In this document: positions 1-6,725 of the stretch, one piece after another | Layout of the letters: every line of letters begins with the position of its first letter | Numbering within the stretch: the stretch's first letter is position 1 | Source of the DNA: an uncultured Acidobacteriota bacterium | Lineage (GTDB): Bacteria > Acidobacteriota > Terriglobia > Terriglobales > Acidobacteriaceae | NCBI GenBank assembly: GCA_903932385.1 | Contig: CAIZGA010000086.1 | Coordinates: 1 to 10,028, forward strand | DNA length: 10,028 bases | Reading direction: 5' to 3' | Made by a program: the position numbers and the translations under genes | The notes under the pieces: generated by a model | Databases searched by the model: none | Seen by the model: only the letters and a program-made list of their open reading frames with translations | Told to the model about the DNA's origin: nothing

Positions 1-3000
1 CAACACTTGTCTTTGTTCCGACGCGGCGCATGGCAGAGCGGCTGGCGCATGCGATGGCCGAACGGCTGGGCGAAGAATTTGTCGCGGCGCATCACGGCAG
101 TCTATCGCGTCATCTGCGACTGGATGCCGAGCAGAGACTCAAGCGTGGCGAGTTGAAGTTGCTGGTAGCGACGGCATCGCTTGAGTTGGGCATTGATATC
201 GGCGCGGTGGATCTGGTTTGCCAGATGGGAACGACGCGCGCTGTTTCTGTGGCGATGCAACGCGTGGGTCGCGCGGGCCACTGGCGCGGCGCGGTGCCGA
301 AGGGAAGATTGTTTGCCACCACGCGTGACGACCTGATGGAGTTGGCGGCGCTGGTACGTGCCATGCGTCGTGGAGAGTTGGACCGGCTGGAGATTCCACC
401 GCAGCCGATGGACGTACTGATGCAGCAGATGGTGGCGGCTTGCGCGGCGGAGCCGTGGCGCGAAGACCAACTGTTTGCCATGCTGAGGCGTGCGTATCCC
501 TATCGCGAAATGAAGCGTAAAGAATTTGATGAAGTCATCACCATGCTGCATGAAGGTGTGCAGCAGAGTCGTGGTCGCTTTGGTGCGTATCTGCTGCGCG
601 ATGGTGTGAACGGCGAAGTGGCAGCGCGGCGCGGCGCGCGGACGATTGCGTGTTCGAACGGCGGCGCAATTCCCGAGACGGCTGTTTTTCAAGTGGTGCT
701 GCAGCCGGAAGGTGTTGTGATCGGCACGGTGGATGAAGACTTTGCGGTGGAGTCGATGGCCGGGGAAATTATGTTGCTGGGCAACACCAGCTGGCGCATC
801 GTGAAGATTGAATCGTCGGGACGAATGATGGTGGAGGATGCGCACGGCCAGCCACCGGGAATTCCATTCTGGCGCGGTGAGGCTCCGCAGCGGACCGAAG
901 TTGTTTCGCGCTACGTGGCAGAGTTGAGAGAAGAGATTGCGTCGCGAACGCTGGGCCTGATGCCGGGTTACATCACGCAGGCGCAGCCGGAAGCTGCTGC
1001 CGCTGCAGAGTGGCTGAAGGCCGAGTGCGCGGTAGACGATGCCGGTGCCGAGCAGATGATGAACTATGTTGTCGCGGGACGCAGTGTGCTGGGCGCGGTG
1101 CCGACGATGAAACGCATCATTGCGGAGCGGTTTTTTGATGAAGGCGGCGGCATGCAACTCATCCTGCATGCGCCTTTCGGCGGCCGCATCAACAAAGCAT
1201 GGGGCTTGGCGCTGCGCAAACGTTTTTGTCGTGGTTTCAATTTTGAATTGCAGGCAGCAGCCACTGACAACGGGCTGAATATTTCTCTCGCCGAGCAGCA
1301 TAGTTTTCCGTTGAGTGATGTCTTTGCATTTTTGAGCGAAGAGACAACGCCGGAGTTGCTGGAGCAGGCCTCGCTGGCATCGCCCATCTTCAAGACGCGC
1401 TGGCGTTGGGCGGCGAACCGCAGCTTGCAGTTGCTGCGTTATCACAACGGCAAAAAAATTCCGCCGCAGATTTCCCGCATTCGCAGTGATGATTTGCTGG
1501 CGAGTGTTTTTCCAGACGTTGCCGCGTGTTTTGAGAATATTGAAGGCGACATCGCCGTGCCTAATCATCCGCTGGTGCGCGAAGTGATGAAGGACGTGCT
1601 GGGCGAAGCGATGGACCAGACCGGCCTGTTGGCGGTACTGCGCGGTATTCGCGACGGAAGTATTGAATGCCTTGCGGTGGATACGACGGCACCGAGTGTC
1701 TTTGCGCATGAGCTGTTGAATGCGAGTCCATATGCGTTTCTGGATGATGCGCCGCTGGAAGAGCGCCGTGCTCGTGCGGTGGCGATGCGGCAGACGCTTT
1801 CGGCCGGCGATGCAGCAGCGATGGGACAGTTGGATCCGGCGGCGATTGCCGCAGTGCGCGAGGAGTGCTGGCCGGACTTGCGTGATGCGCGCGAGATGCA
1901 TGACCTGCTTTTCAGCCTGGTGGCGATGCCGGAAACAATTCTGCAGGATGTGCGCACACGCCACTGGCCGCTGTGGCTGCAGGAACTGGAGCGGGATGGC
2001 CGTGCGCTGCGTGTGGAAGCGAACCAAAAAGTTTTCTGGGCAGCAGCGGAGCGGCGCGCACATGCAGCGGCAATGTGGCCGCAGCAGTTGACGGGTGACA
2101 CGGATGCGGTGACGCGCGATGAAGCATTGCGTCAGGCGGCGCAGGGTTGGATGCAGGTGCTGGGTCCGGTGACAGCGGCATCGCTGAGTGATTGGTTGGC
2201 GTCGGATACTGCAGAAATGTTTGCGGCGCTGGTCGCAATGGAGATGCAGGGAAATATTCTTCGCGGCGTGTTTGAGCGTAGCGGAGCAGTAAGCGATACC
2301 GATGTGGAGTGGTGCGACCGGCGATTGCTGCAGCGCATCCATAAACGTACGCTGGGTACGTTGCGGAAGCAGATTGAGCCGGTACCGCCGGCAGTGTTTC
2401 TGGAGTGGTTGCTGCGCTGGCAGCATGTTGCAGCGGGCGCGCAGATGGCCGGCGAGAGCGGGCTGTTGCAAGCGCTGCGGCAGATGGAAGGATTTGAAGC
2501 ACCGGCGGTGGAGTGGGAGCGACGGCTGCTGCCGCAGCGCGTGGCGCAATATGATCCGCGATGGCTGGATGCATTGTGTTTATCGGGCCAGGTGGGATGG
2601 GGGCGGTTGTCGCCGCATCCGGCATGGGCTGCGGCTGAGGGCGCACCGCGCCGCGTGGTGCCGACCAGCATGGCCCCGATTGCGTTTTATGTGCGGGAGT
2701 CTGCCGCGTGGTTGGAGTGGACATTGGAAGCGGAAGCGGTTGACCCTGCGAGGCTGCGCGAAGCACTGAGTGCGGAAGCGCAGCAGGTGCGTGAGATGTT
2801 GGAGTCGCGCGGCGCATGTTTTCTTGAGGACCTGATGCGAAGGTTTGGTTTACTACGCACACAAGTCGAGCGCGCGTTGTGGGAGATGGCCGCAGCGGGG
2901 CTGGCAGTGGCAGATAGCTTTGATGCCCTGCGCATGTTGATTGACCCACGCAGACGCACTGCGACAGAGAGTTCACAGCGACGCAGTAAAAAATTGCAAC

Positions 3001-3494
3001 AGAGCATTTCCGGGCGATGGAGTCTGCTGCGAGAGCCGGCGGCGGAGATGGACATCGCATCGCGGATGCGGGCGCGCGATACGGCGATTGAATCTGCTGC
3101 GAAGGTGCTGCTGGCGCGGTACGGGGTTATCTTTCGCGATTTGCTGACACGTGAGTCCGCCATGCCGAGGTGGCGCGAGTTGCTGCCGATGTTGCGTCGG
3201 ATGGAGGCGCGCGGTGAAGTTCGCGGCGGACGATTTATTTCCGGCTTCAGCGGCGAACAGTTTGCGCTGGCGGAAGTGGTGCCGAGCCTTCGGGCGATGC
3301 GCGAGATGCGGACGTCCACCGAGTGCGAAGTGGCTGCCGCCGACCCGATGAATCTAGTGGGCGTGATTGTGCCTGGAGAAAAAGTGAGCGCTGTTCCCGG
3401 GCGCACGGTACGCTTCAGCGGCGGTATGCTTGCGGGGACTGCGGATGAAGTTGTGATTCCAGAAGAAGAAGCGGCACCGATGGAGAGCGCGTAA
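1..3494 (+). CDS. lhr: Lhr-family ATP-dependent DNA helicase, C-terminal part (5' end outside window)
   Basis: This is the C-terminal part of a large superfamily 2 helicase of the Lhr type, an ATP-driven 3'-5' DNA translocase linked to DNA repair. The frame is open from base 3, and residue numbers below count the first in-frame ATG (base 30) as 1, although it is internal. Just before it is motif IV (LVFVPTRR), followed by HHGSLS (21-26), motif V VATASLELGIDIG (46-58) and motif VI QRVGRAGH (77-84), which together make up the second RecA domain. A winged-helix and beta segment follows (about 100-290, with PFWRGE near 280). Next comes a DEAD/H-associated region (about 356-600) containing PYAFLDDAPLEERR near 567. 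The long C-terminal domain has EWCDRRLL near 760 and YGVIFRDLL near 1031, and ends with a DPMNLVG segment typical of full-length Lhr. About 1163 residues are visible; E. coli Lhr has about 1540, so roughly 300 or more are missing, including Walker A and DExH. It is coupled to the next gene. The family call is secure; activity in this organism is inferred. Confidence 0.95.
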   Translation, partial: TLVFVPTRRMAERLAHAMAERLGEEFVAAHHGSLSRHLRLDAEQRLKRGELKLLVATASLELGIDIGAVDLVCQMGTTRAVSVAMQRVGRAGHWRGAVPKGRLFATTRDDLMELAALVRAMRRGELDRLEIPPQPMDVLMQQMVAACAAEPWREDQLFAMLRRAYPYREMKRKEFDEVITMLHEGVQQSRGRFGAYLLRDGVNGEVAARRGARTIACSNGGAIPETAVFQVVLQPEGVVIGTVDEDFAVESMAGEIMLLGNTSWRIVKIESSGRMMVEDAHGQPPGIPFWRGEAPQRTEVVSRYVAELREEIASRTLGLMPGYITQAQPEAAAAAEWLKAECAVDDAGAEQMMNYVVAGRSVLGAVPTMKRIIAERFFDEGGGMQLILHAPFGGRINKAWGLALRKRFCRGFNFELQAAATDNGLNISLAEQHSFPLSDVFAFLSEETTPELLEQASLASPIFKTRWRWAANRSLQLLRYHNGKKIPPQISRIRSDDLLASVFPDVAACFENIEGDIAVPNHPLVREVMKDVLGEAMDQTGLLAVLRGIRDGSIECLAVDTTAPSVFAHELLNASPYAFLDDAPLEERRARAVAMRQTLSAGDAAAMGQLDPAAIAAVREECWPDLRDAREMHDLLFSLVAMPETILQDVRTRHWPLWLQELERDGRALRVEANQKVFWAAAERRAHAAAMWPQQLTGDTDAVTRDEALRQAAQGWMQVLGPVTAASLSDWLASDTAEMFAALVAMEMQGNILRGVFERSGAVSDTDVEWCDRRLLQRIHKRTLGTLRKQIEPVPPAVFLEWLLRWQHVAAGAQMAGESGLLQALRQMEGFEAPAVEWERRLLPQRVAQYDPRWLDALCLSGQVGWGRLSPHPAWAAAEGAPRRVVPTSMAPIAFYVRESAAWLEWTLEAEAVDPARLREALSAEAQQVREMLESRGACFLEDLMRRFGLLRTQVERALWEMAAAGLAVADSFDALRMLIDPRRRTATESSQRRSKKLQQSISGRWSLLREPAAEMDIASRMRARDTAIESAAKVLLARYGVIFRDLLTRESAMPRWRELLPMLRRMEARGEVRGGRFISGFSGEQFALAEVVPSLRAMREMRTSTECEVAAADPMNLVGVIVPGEKVSAVPGRTVRFSGGMLAGTADEVVIPEEEAAPMESA
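3482..3485 (+). promoter_or_regulatory. Ribosome binding site for the DUF5522 gene
   Basis: GGAG lies inside the last codons of the Lhr gene, eight bases before the ATG at 3494. Together with the TAATG stop/start overlap it supports the small downstream gene being translated, probably by ribosomes finishing Lhr. Confidence 0.6.
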
Positions 3495-3658
3495 TGGCTG
3501 AGCCCGAACCCTTGGTGCCGGAAGATTTCTATCTGGAGAATGGCTGCGTGGTTTTCACAGCGGAGTATCTACTGAAACGCGGCACCTGCTGCGGCAATGG
3601 TTGTCGGCATTGTCCGTATGAGCCGGGAAGTGATGCGAAGAATTTAAATGCCGACTAG
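3494..3658 (+). CDS. DUF5522-type small Cys-rich protein (54 aa)
   Basis: This is a 54-residue protein of unknown function matching the DUF5522 family pattern. The visible signature is FTAEYLLKRG (21-30) followed directly by TCCGNGCRHCPY (31-42), with Cys at 32, 33, 37 and 40, His39 and an extra Cys18. The Cys/His cluster suggests metal binding or redox chemistry, and the CCGxGC core also resembles the eukaryotic oxidoreductase-like domain. Both points are inference from pattern. There is no signal peptide or membrane segment, so it is probably cytoplasmic. The ATG overlaps the Lhr stop by one base and has GGAG eight bases upstream, so translation is probably coupled to Lhr. Its last 15 bases overlap the end of the FkbM gene on the other strand. 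Because of its length it is easily missed by gene callers with a size cut-off. The family call is recalled from the motif and is fairly sure; the function is unknown. Confidence 0.85.
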   Translation: MAEPEPLVPEDFYLENGCVVFTAEYLLKRGTCCGNGCRHCPYEPGSDAKNLNAD

Positions 3659-4465
3659 CCGAATGAATTCTGAATGCAGACGCGGCGGAACAAGAAAAAG
3701 CATCTTGTACCATTGCGAAGAATTTTCTGCGGAGATTTTCTGAAAACGAACTCGCCCTGAATTACGGTCTCGTGTGTAGGCAAAGATGAGGTAGTTCCAG
3801 CGGTTGCAAAGTTCGGCCAGTTCCAAGTTGTAGTCGCATTCGGTAAGGACCAGCGGTTGAATCGAAGCAACGGTTTGCTCCATGCCCTGCAGCACTGAAA
3901 AATCATGTCCTTCAACATCAATCTTGATGAGCGTTGGCTTCACACCGGGATGCTCTGCGATGAAATTGTCTACGGTTGTGACGTTCACGCTTATGGACGG
4001 TCCTTCGGAAGGAACCAGCGACCCAACGGCCGAGTTGCCGTGTGAATAAAAATCAGCCTTGCCGCATTGTGAAGAGACTGCTTCTTTGACAACGTGAATA
4101 TTTTTCGCAAGCGCGGCGTTCCGCGACAGCGTGTGCAGGTTAGACGGGTCGGGTTCGAAGGCATACGCAGAGCCGACCAGCGGCGAAAGATAGCAGGCGT
4201 AGTAGCCGATGTGCGATCCAATATCAAAAGCATCGCTGGTTGCGTTGGCAAAGCGGGCAAAGAGCGCTTCACTGCCCCAGTCGATATTTGCGTTGGTGAT
4301 GTAGGCTTCAGCGGCGGATTTGCTATCGCTGGAAATGATGAAGCGCCCACCATGCGGCAGGCGCATCACAATCTCGCGATGCAGGACGCGCTTATGCAGT
4401 TGGCGTATGAAGGTTCGGTAGGACCAACGCAGCAGTCCCACCTCACGCAGAAAATCCCAATTCAT
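3644..4465 (-). CDS. FkbM-family SAM-dependent methyltransferase (273 aa)
   Basis: This predicted class I methyltransferase of the FkbM family would transfer a methyl group from S-adenosylmethionine, usually to a hydroxyl of a sugar or polyketide. From the chosen start, motif I is AFDIGSHIGYYA (79-90, the SAM-binding glycine loop). The acidic residue after strand 2 is in AFEPDPSNL (102-110), and the family hallmark LIKIDVEGHD is at 179-188. No signal peptide is visible, so it is probably cytoplasmic. Two in-frame ATGs compete. The one at 4489 (281 aa) has no Shine-Dalgarno sequence. The one at 4465 has GAGGG (4473-4477) seven bases upstream and is preferred. That start codon lies in the stem of a possible mRNA hairpin. 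The gene is last in the apparent receptor-vWFA-FkbM operon, and its 3' end overlaps the convergent DUF5522 gene by 15 bases. Samples counted by hand are about 50 percent G+C, lower than Lhr. The substrate cannot be read from the sequence; an envelope glycan is a guess from context. Confidence 0.9.
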   Translation of the reverse strand: MNWDFLREVGLLRWSYRTFIRQLHKRVLHREIVMRLPHGGRFIISSDSKSAAEAYITNANIDWGSEALFARFANATSDAFDIGSHIGYYACYLSPLVGSAYAFEPDPSNLHTLSRNAALAKNIHVVKEAVSSQCGKADFYSHGNSAVGSLVPSEGPSISVNVTTVDNFIAEHPGVKPTLIKIDVEGHDFSVLQGMEQTVASIQPLVLTECDYNLELAELCNRWNYLIFAYTRDRNSGRVRFQKISAENSSQWYKMLFLVPPRLHSEFIRLVGI

Positions 4466-4522
4466 TGCTGAGCCCTCACATCCATTCATAGCACAGCAAT
4501 GAAGAATGCAGAGTTATTGCTG
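4461..4522 (-). promoter_or_regulatory. Overlapping alternative hairpins at the vWFA/FkbM junction
   Basis: On the - strand the sequence CAGCAAT occurs at the end of the vWFA gene (4522-4516, giving the final CAG CAA and the first base of the TAA stop). It occurs again at the FkbM start (4470-4464, ending inside the ATG). Between them is the reverse complement ATTGCTG (4500-4494). The middle element can pair upstream with a 7-base stem and 15-base loop. It can instead pair downstream with a perfect 10-base stem, TTCATTGCTG with CAGCAATGAA, and a 23-base loop. The second structure places the preferred FkbM ATG in the stem and its GAGGG in the loop. Neither structure is followed by a U-run, so an intrinsic terminator is unlikely; translational control or coupling fits better. 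The pairing is seen directly; the function is inferred. Confidence 0.45.
4473..4477 (-). promoter_or_regulatory. Ribosome binding site deciding the FkbM start
   Basis: GAGGG on the - strand lies seven bases before the ATG at 4465. The alternative upstream ATG at 4489 lacks any comparable purine stretch, so this site favours the shorter 273-residue product. It falls in the loop of the hairpin formed by 4461-4470 and 4494-4503, while the start codon itself is in the stem. Confidence 0.55.
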
Positions 4523-6703
4523 ACCGCCGCTGCCTTTTGCTGGTGCAGGAACTGCGGGAGTTGCGGCTGGTGCTGCCACGGGTGCAGCCGCCTTCTGCAC
4601 CAGTAATGCTGTACGGGGGAAGCTGTAGTTGCCGCCGGCATCGTCAATCACGTTGATCTGGCAGATGTACAGGCCGGGCTGGAATTTATCGAGCGCGACA
4701 TCAAACTGGAAGGCAATGGCGTTGCGGTCTGCAATGTTGATGGCATCAGCGGTAACCAGCGCCGTCTCATAGACCTTGCTGGGGCCGGATAGAAATTCAA
4801 TGCTGGTCATCACGTGTAGCGGGGCTTTTGGATCCGCCGGAGCTTTTTCCTTGGTCGGGTCGTAGAGTTCGTAGAGCAGGTAGAGGTGCTGGTCCTGACG
4901 GAAGACGTGCGGGACATTGGGGACCCACTCGACACCATCGCGGAAGAGCGGGCTTGGGTTCTTCTTCGCGTTGCCCGGAACCAGCTGACTGGCCAGCAGG
5001 ACCGAACTCATCTTGAGCGGAACTTTCTTGAGGTCGGGCACTTGAATCTCAGCTTCAAAGGAACCCATGCGGCCAGACTGATTTTCGCGGACCACAAATT
5101 TCAGCGTGTATTTGCCCGGCGCCAGTGTGAAGCCGGTGGAGTACTCGATGTTTTTGCGTTCAACATTCTGCGCGGCATCGAGCGCAAGTTTGACGGTGTC
5201 TCGAATGTAGCCGACCTGAATATTGTTCTGGTTGGTCACCTTGCCGATGATGTCGAGCGTGGCCTTGGTGCGGTCACCGTTTTTGATGAAGGGAATCTGT
5301 GAGCCCGGCACAACCATCGATACGGGGACATAAAACTTATCGGCGGGCAGGCGGAAGTAAAGCGCCTGCAGATAAATTGCAACATCGGTCGCCGGCAGTT
5401 CGCTGGCCAACTGATCGGTCAGTTGGCGTTCGCGGTCTTCGGTGTTGGAGTGCTGGAAGTCGGCGGGCGCGTAGTAGCCGGGGCGGTATTCCAAACGAGC
5501 TTCTGCGTTGACGGATGCATTGGTCAGTCGCACAGTGAGGTGGCGGAAGCGGCCATCACGCGCGGGGTTCGTGGAGTGGTAGCCGATAACGTAGTAGGCT
5601 TCGGTATCATGCTGCACTTTCTGGAAGGCCGGCGAAAAATCATTCGAGTCAAAGAAGGCTTCGCCGCCGGTGTCTTTTGAAAGCGTGGCCAGAGTTTCCT
5701 GCGATGCAAAGTTGGAACTGAAACTGTTCTGCACTGCAGCGCCGGAGTAGGCGCCATTGCCCCGAAGGCTGCCGGTGGAAGCATCACCGACGGGTAGCAC
5801 AGCCTGCAGACCGCGTGAGTCTACCGAGTAGATGGCCATGTTGGCGCGGACGGCGGCGTTGGTGGCGGCTCGCAGCGAAGCTTGGTTCTCAATTCCGTTG
5901 CGCGTAAGACCGCCGGAAAAATACAACATGGACTTGCGCTGGTCGACGCGCTCCAGCGACTGCGCGATGGAGCGGATGGCAAACAATTCACGATCCACAT
6001 TGAGATCGGCGAATTCGCTGTCATCGGCGGAGAAGGAACTGGAATCTTCAACAGTGTTGCCGCTGGTATCGGTGGAGAAACCCGCACCCTGCGTGCCGTT
6101 GTAGCTGCCCACGCCGCCCAGGAGTTTTTGCTTGTCGCTGGTAAAGTCCATGTCGACTTTGAGGGAAGTATCCAGCGAAACCAGAGCGACCAGATCGGCC
6201 GGCTGCATTTTATTTTTGATGTAGGTCTGCGCGGCTTCCACGGCGCGGTCCAGGTCTTCCGGCTGCATGGAGGTGATGTCAAAGAACATCACAATCAGGC
6301 GATGGTTGCGCACTTCATCGGGATTTGCAATGGGCGATTTGTTCAGCAGTTTGTAATTATCTTCTGGGCCAGAACTGCCGGAGATGGTGGCCTCGTTCAA
6401 CTTTGCCTGTGCAAGTTCATCCACAGCTTCGTAATCGAAGGAAGAAATTTTCTGCGGCTTGTTGTCTTCCAGGATGGTGAAGTCCGATTGCTTGAGTCCC
6501 TTGATGAGTTCGCCGGTTTTTTTATTGCGCACCACAACATTGGTCAGCACGATCTCATCATTCACGGTGAAGAGAAAGCGCGGGCGTGGCACGGGTTGCT
6601 GTGCGTCCTGCGAGAGCAGAGGCGTGGGCACGGCGAGCAGAGCAATCAGCAGGGCAGCGGCTGCGGTTTGGAGCGTGGGACGAATTGTGTGACGGTACAT
6701 CAT
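4514..6703 (-). CDS. vWFA-domain protein of the acidobacterial TIGR03436 type, exported (729 aa)
   Basis: The protein has a predicted signal peptide: MMYRHTIRPTLQ, a hydrophobic stretch (about 13-26) and a likely cleavage site near 31-33. An immunoglobulin-like N-terminal segment follows (about 44-92: VVVRNKKTGELIKGL, then DFTILEDNKPQKISSF), which is the usual opening of TIGR03436 proteins. The von Willebrand A domain spans about 133-345, with LIVMFFDITSM at 137-146, YFSGGLTRNG near 261 and ANMAIYSVDSRGL near 287-299. YRPGYYAPADF follows near 407, then a beta-rich C-terminal half and an Ala/Pro-rich tail ending GSGGQQ. The metal site departs from the classical DxSxS, reading D142-I-T-S-M, with FSGG where SDG is usual. 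Ser/Asp-rich loops occur near 200-232 and 305-337. The ATG at 6703 was chosen because AGGGAG (6712-6717) precedes it by eight bases and the signal peptide starts there. An in-frame ATG at 6790 would overlap the receptor gene and add 29 residues ahead of the signal peptide. The partner and role are unknown; scaffolding or adhesion at the envelope is inference. Confidence 0.92.
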   Translation of the reverse strand: MMYRHTIRPTLQTAAAALLIALLAVPTPLLSQDAQQPVPRPRFLFTVNDEIVLTNVVVRNKKTGELIKGLKQSDFTILEDNKPQKISSFDYEAVDELAQAKLNEATISGSSGPEDNYKLLNKSPIANPDEVRNHRLIVMFFDITSMQPEDLDRAVEAAQTYIKNKMQPADLVALVSLDTSLKVDMDFTSDKQKLLGGVGSYNGTQGAGFSTDTSGNTVEDSSSFSADDSEFADLNVDRELFAIRSIAQSLERVDQRKSMLYFSGGLTRNGIENQASLRAATNAAVRANMAIYSVDSRGLQAVLPVGDASTGSLRGNGAYSGAAVQNSFSSNFASQETLATLSKDTGGEAFFDSNDFSPAFQKVQHDTEAYYVIGYHSTNPARDGRFRHLTVRLTNASVNAEARLEYRPGYYAPADFQHSNTEDRERQLTDQLASELPATDVAIYLQALYFRLPADKFYVPVSMVVPGSQIPFIKNGDRTKATLDIIGKVTNQNNIQVGYIRDTVKLALDAAQNVERKNIEYSTGFTLAPGKYTLKFVVRENQSGRMGSFEAEIQVPDLKKVPLKMSSVLLASQLVPGNAKKNPSPLFRDGVEWVPNVPHVFRQDQHLYLLYELYDPTKEKAPADPKAPLHVMTSIEFLSGPSKVYETALVTADAINIADRNAIAFQFDVALDKFQPGLYICQINVIDDAGGNYSFPRTALLVQKAAAPVAAPAATPAVPAPAKGSGGQQ

Positions 6704-6711
6704 GGCGTGCT

Positions 6712-6717
6712 CTCCCT
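6712..6717 (-). promoter_or_regulatory. Ribosome binding site deciding the vWFA start
   Basis: AGGGAG on the - strand sits eight bases before the ATG at 6703, inside the 22-base gap after the receptor stop codon. It rules against the longer reading from 6790 and shows the vWFA gene has its own strong initiation site within the shared transcript. Confidence 0.7.
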
Positions 6718-6725
6718 GAAAGTTG

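Noticed and set aside
102..2549. An 815-codon open frame on the - strand opposite Lhr
   Set aside because: It is in exact codon register with Lhr, where stops arise only opposite TTA, CTA and TCA codons, which are rare in this G+C-rich gene. The translation is rich in His, Arg and Gln, with no recognisable domain. Lhr itself is unmistakable.
4466..4513. A promoter in the vWFA/FkbM gap
   Set aside because: The 48 bases hold no convincing -35/-10 pair; the gap is largely taken up by the hairpin arms and the ribosome binding site.
4494..4522. The 7-base hairpin after the vWFA gene as an intrinsic terminator
   Set aside because: The stem is short and A/U-containing, and no U-run follows on the - strand. 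The downstream gene starts within about 30 bases, so termination there would silence it.
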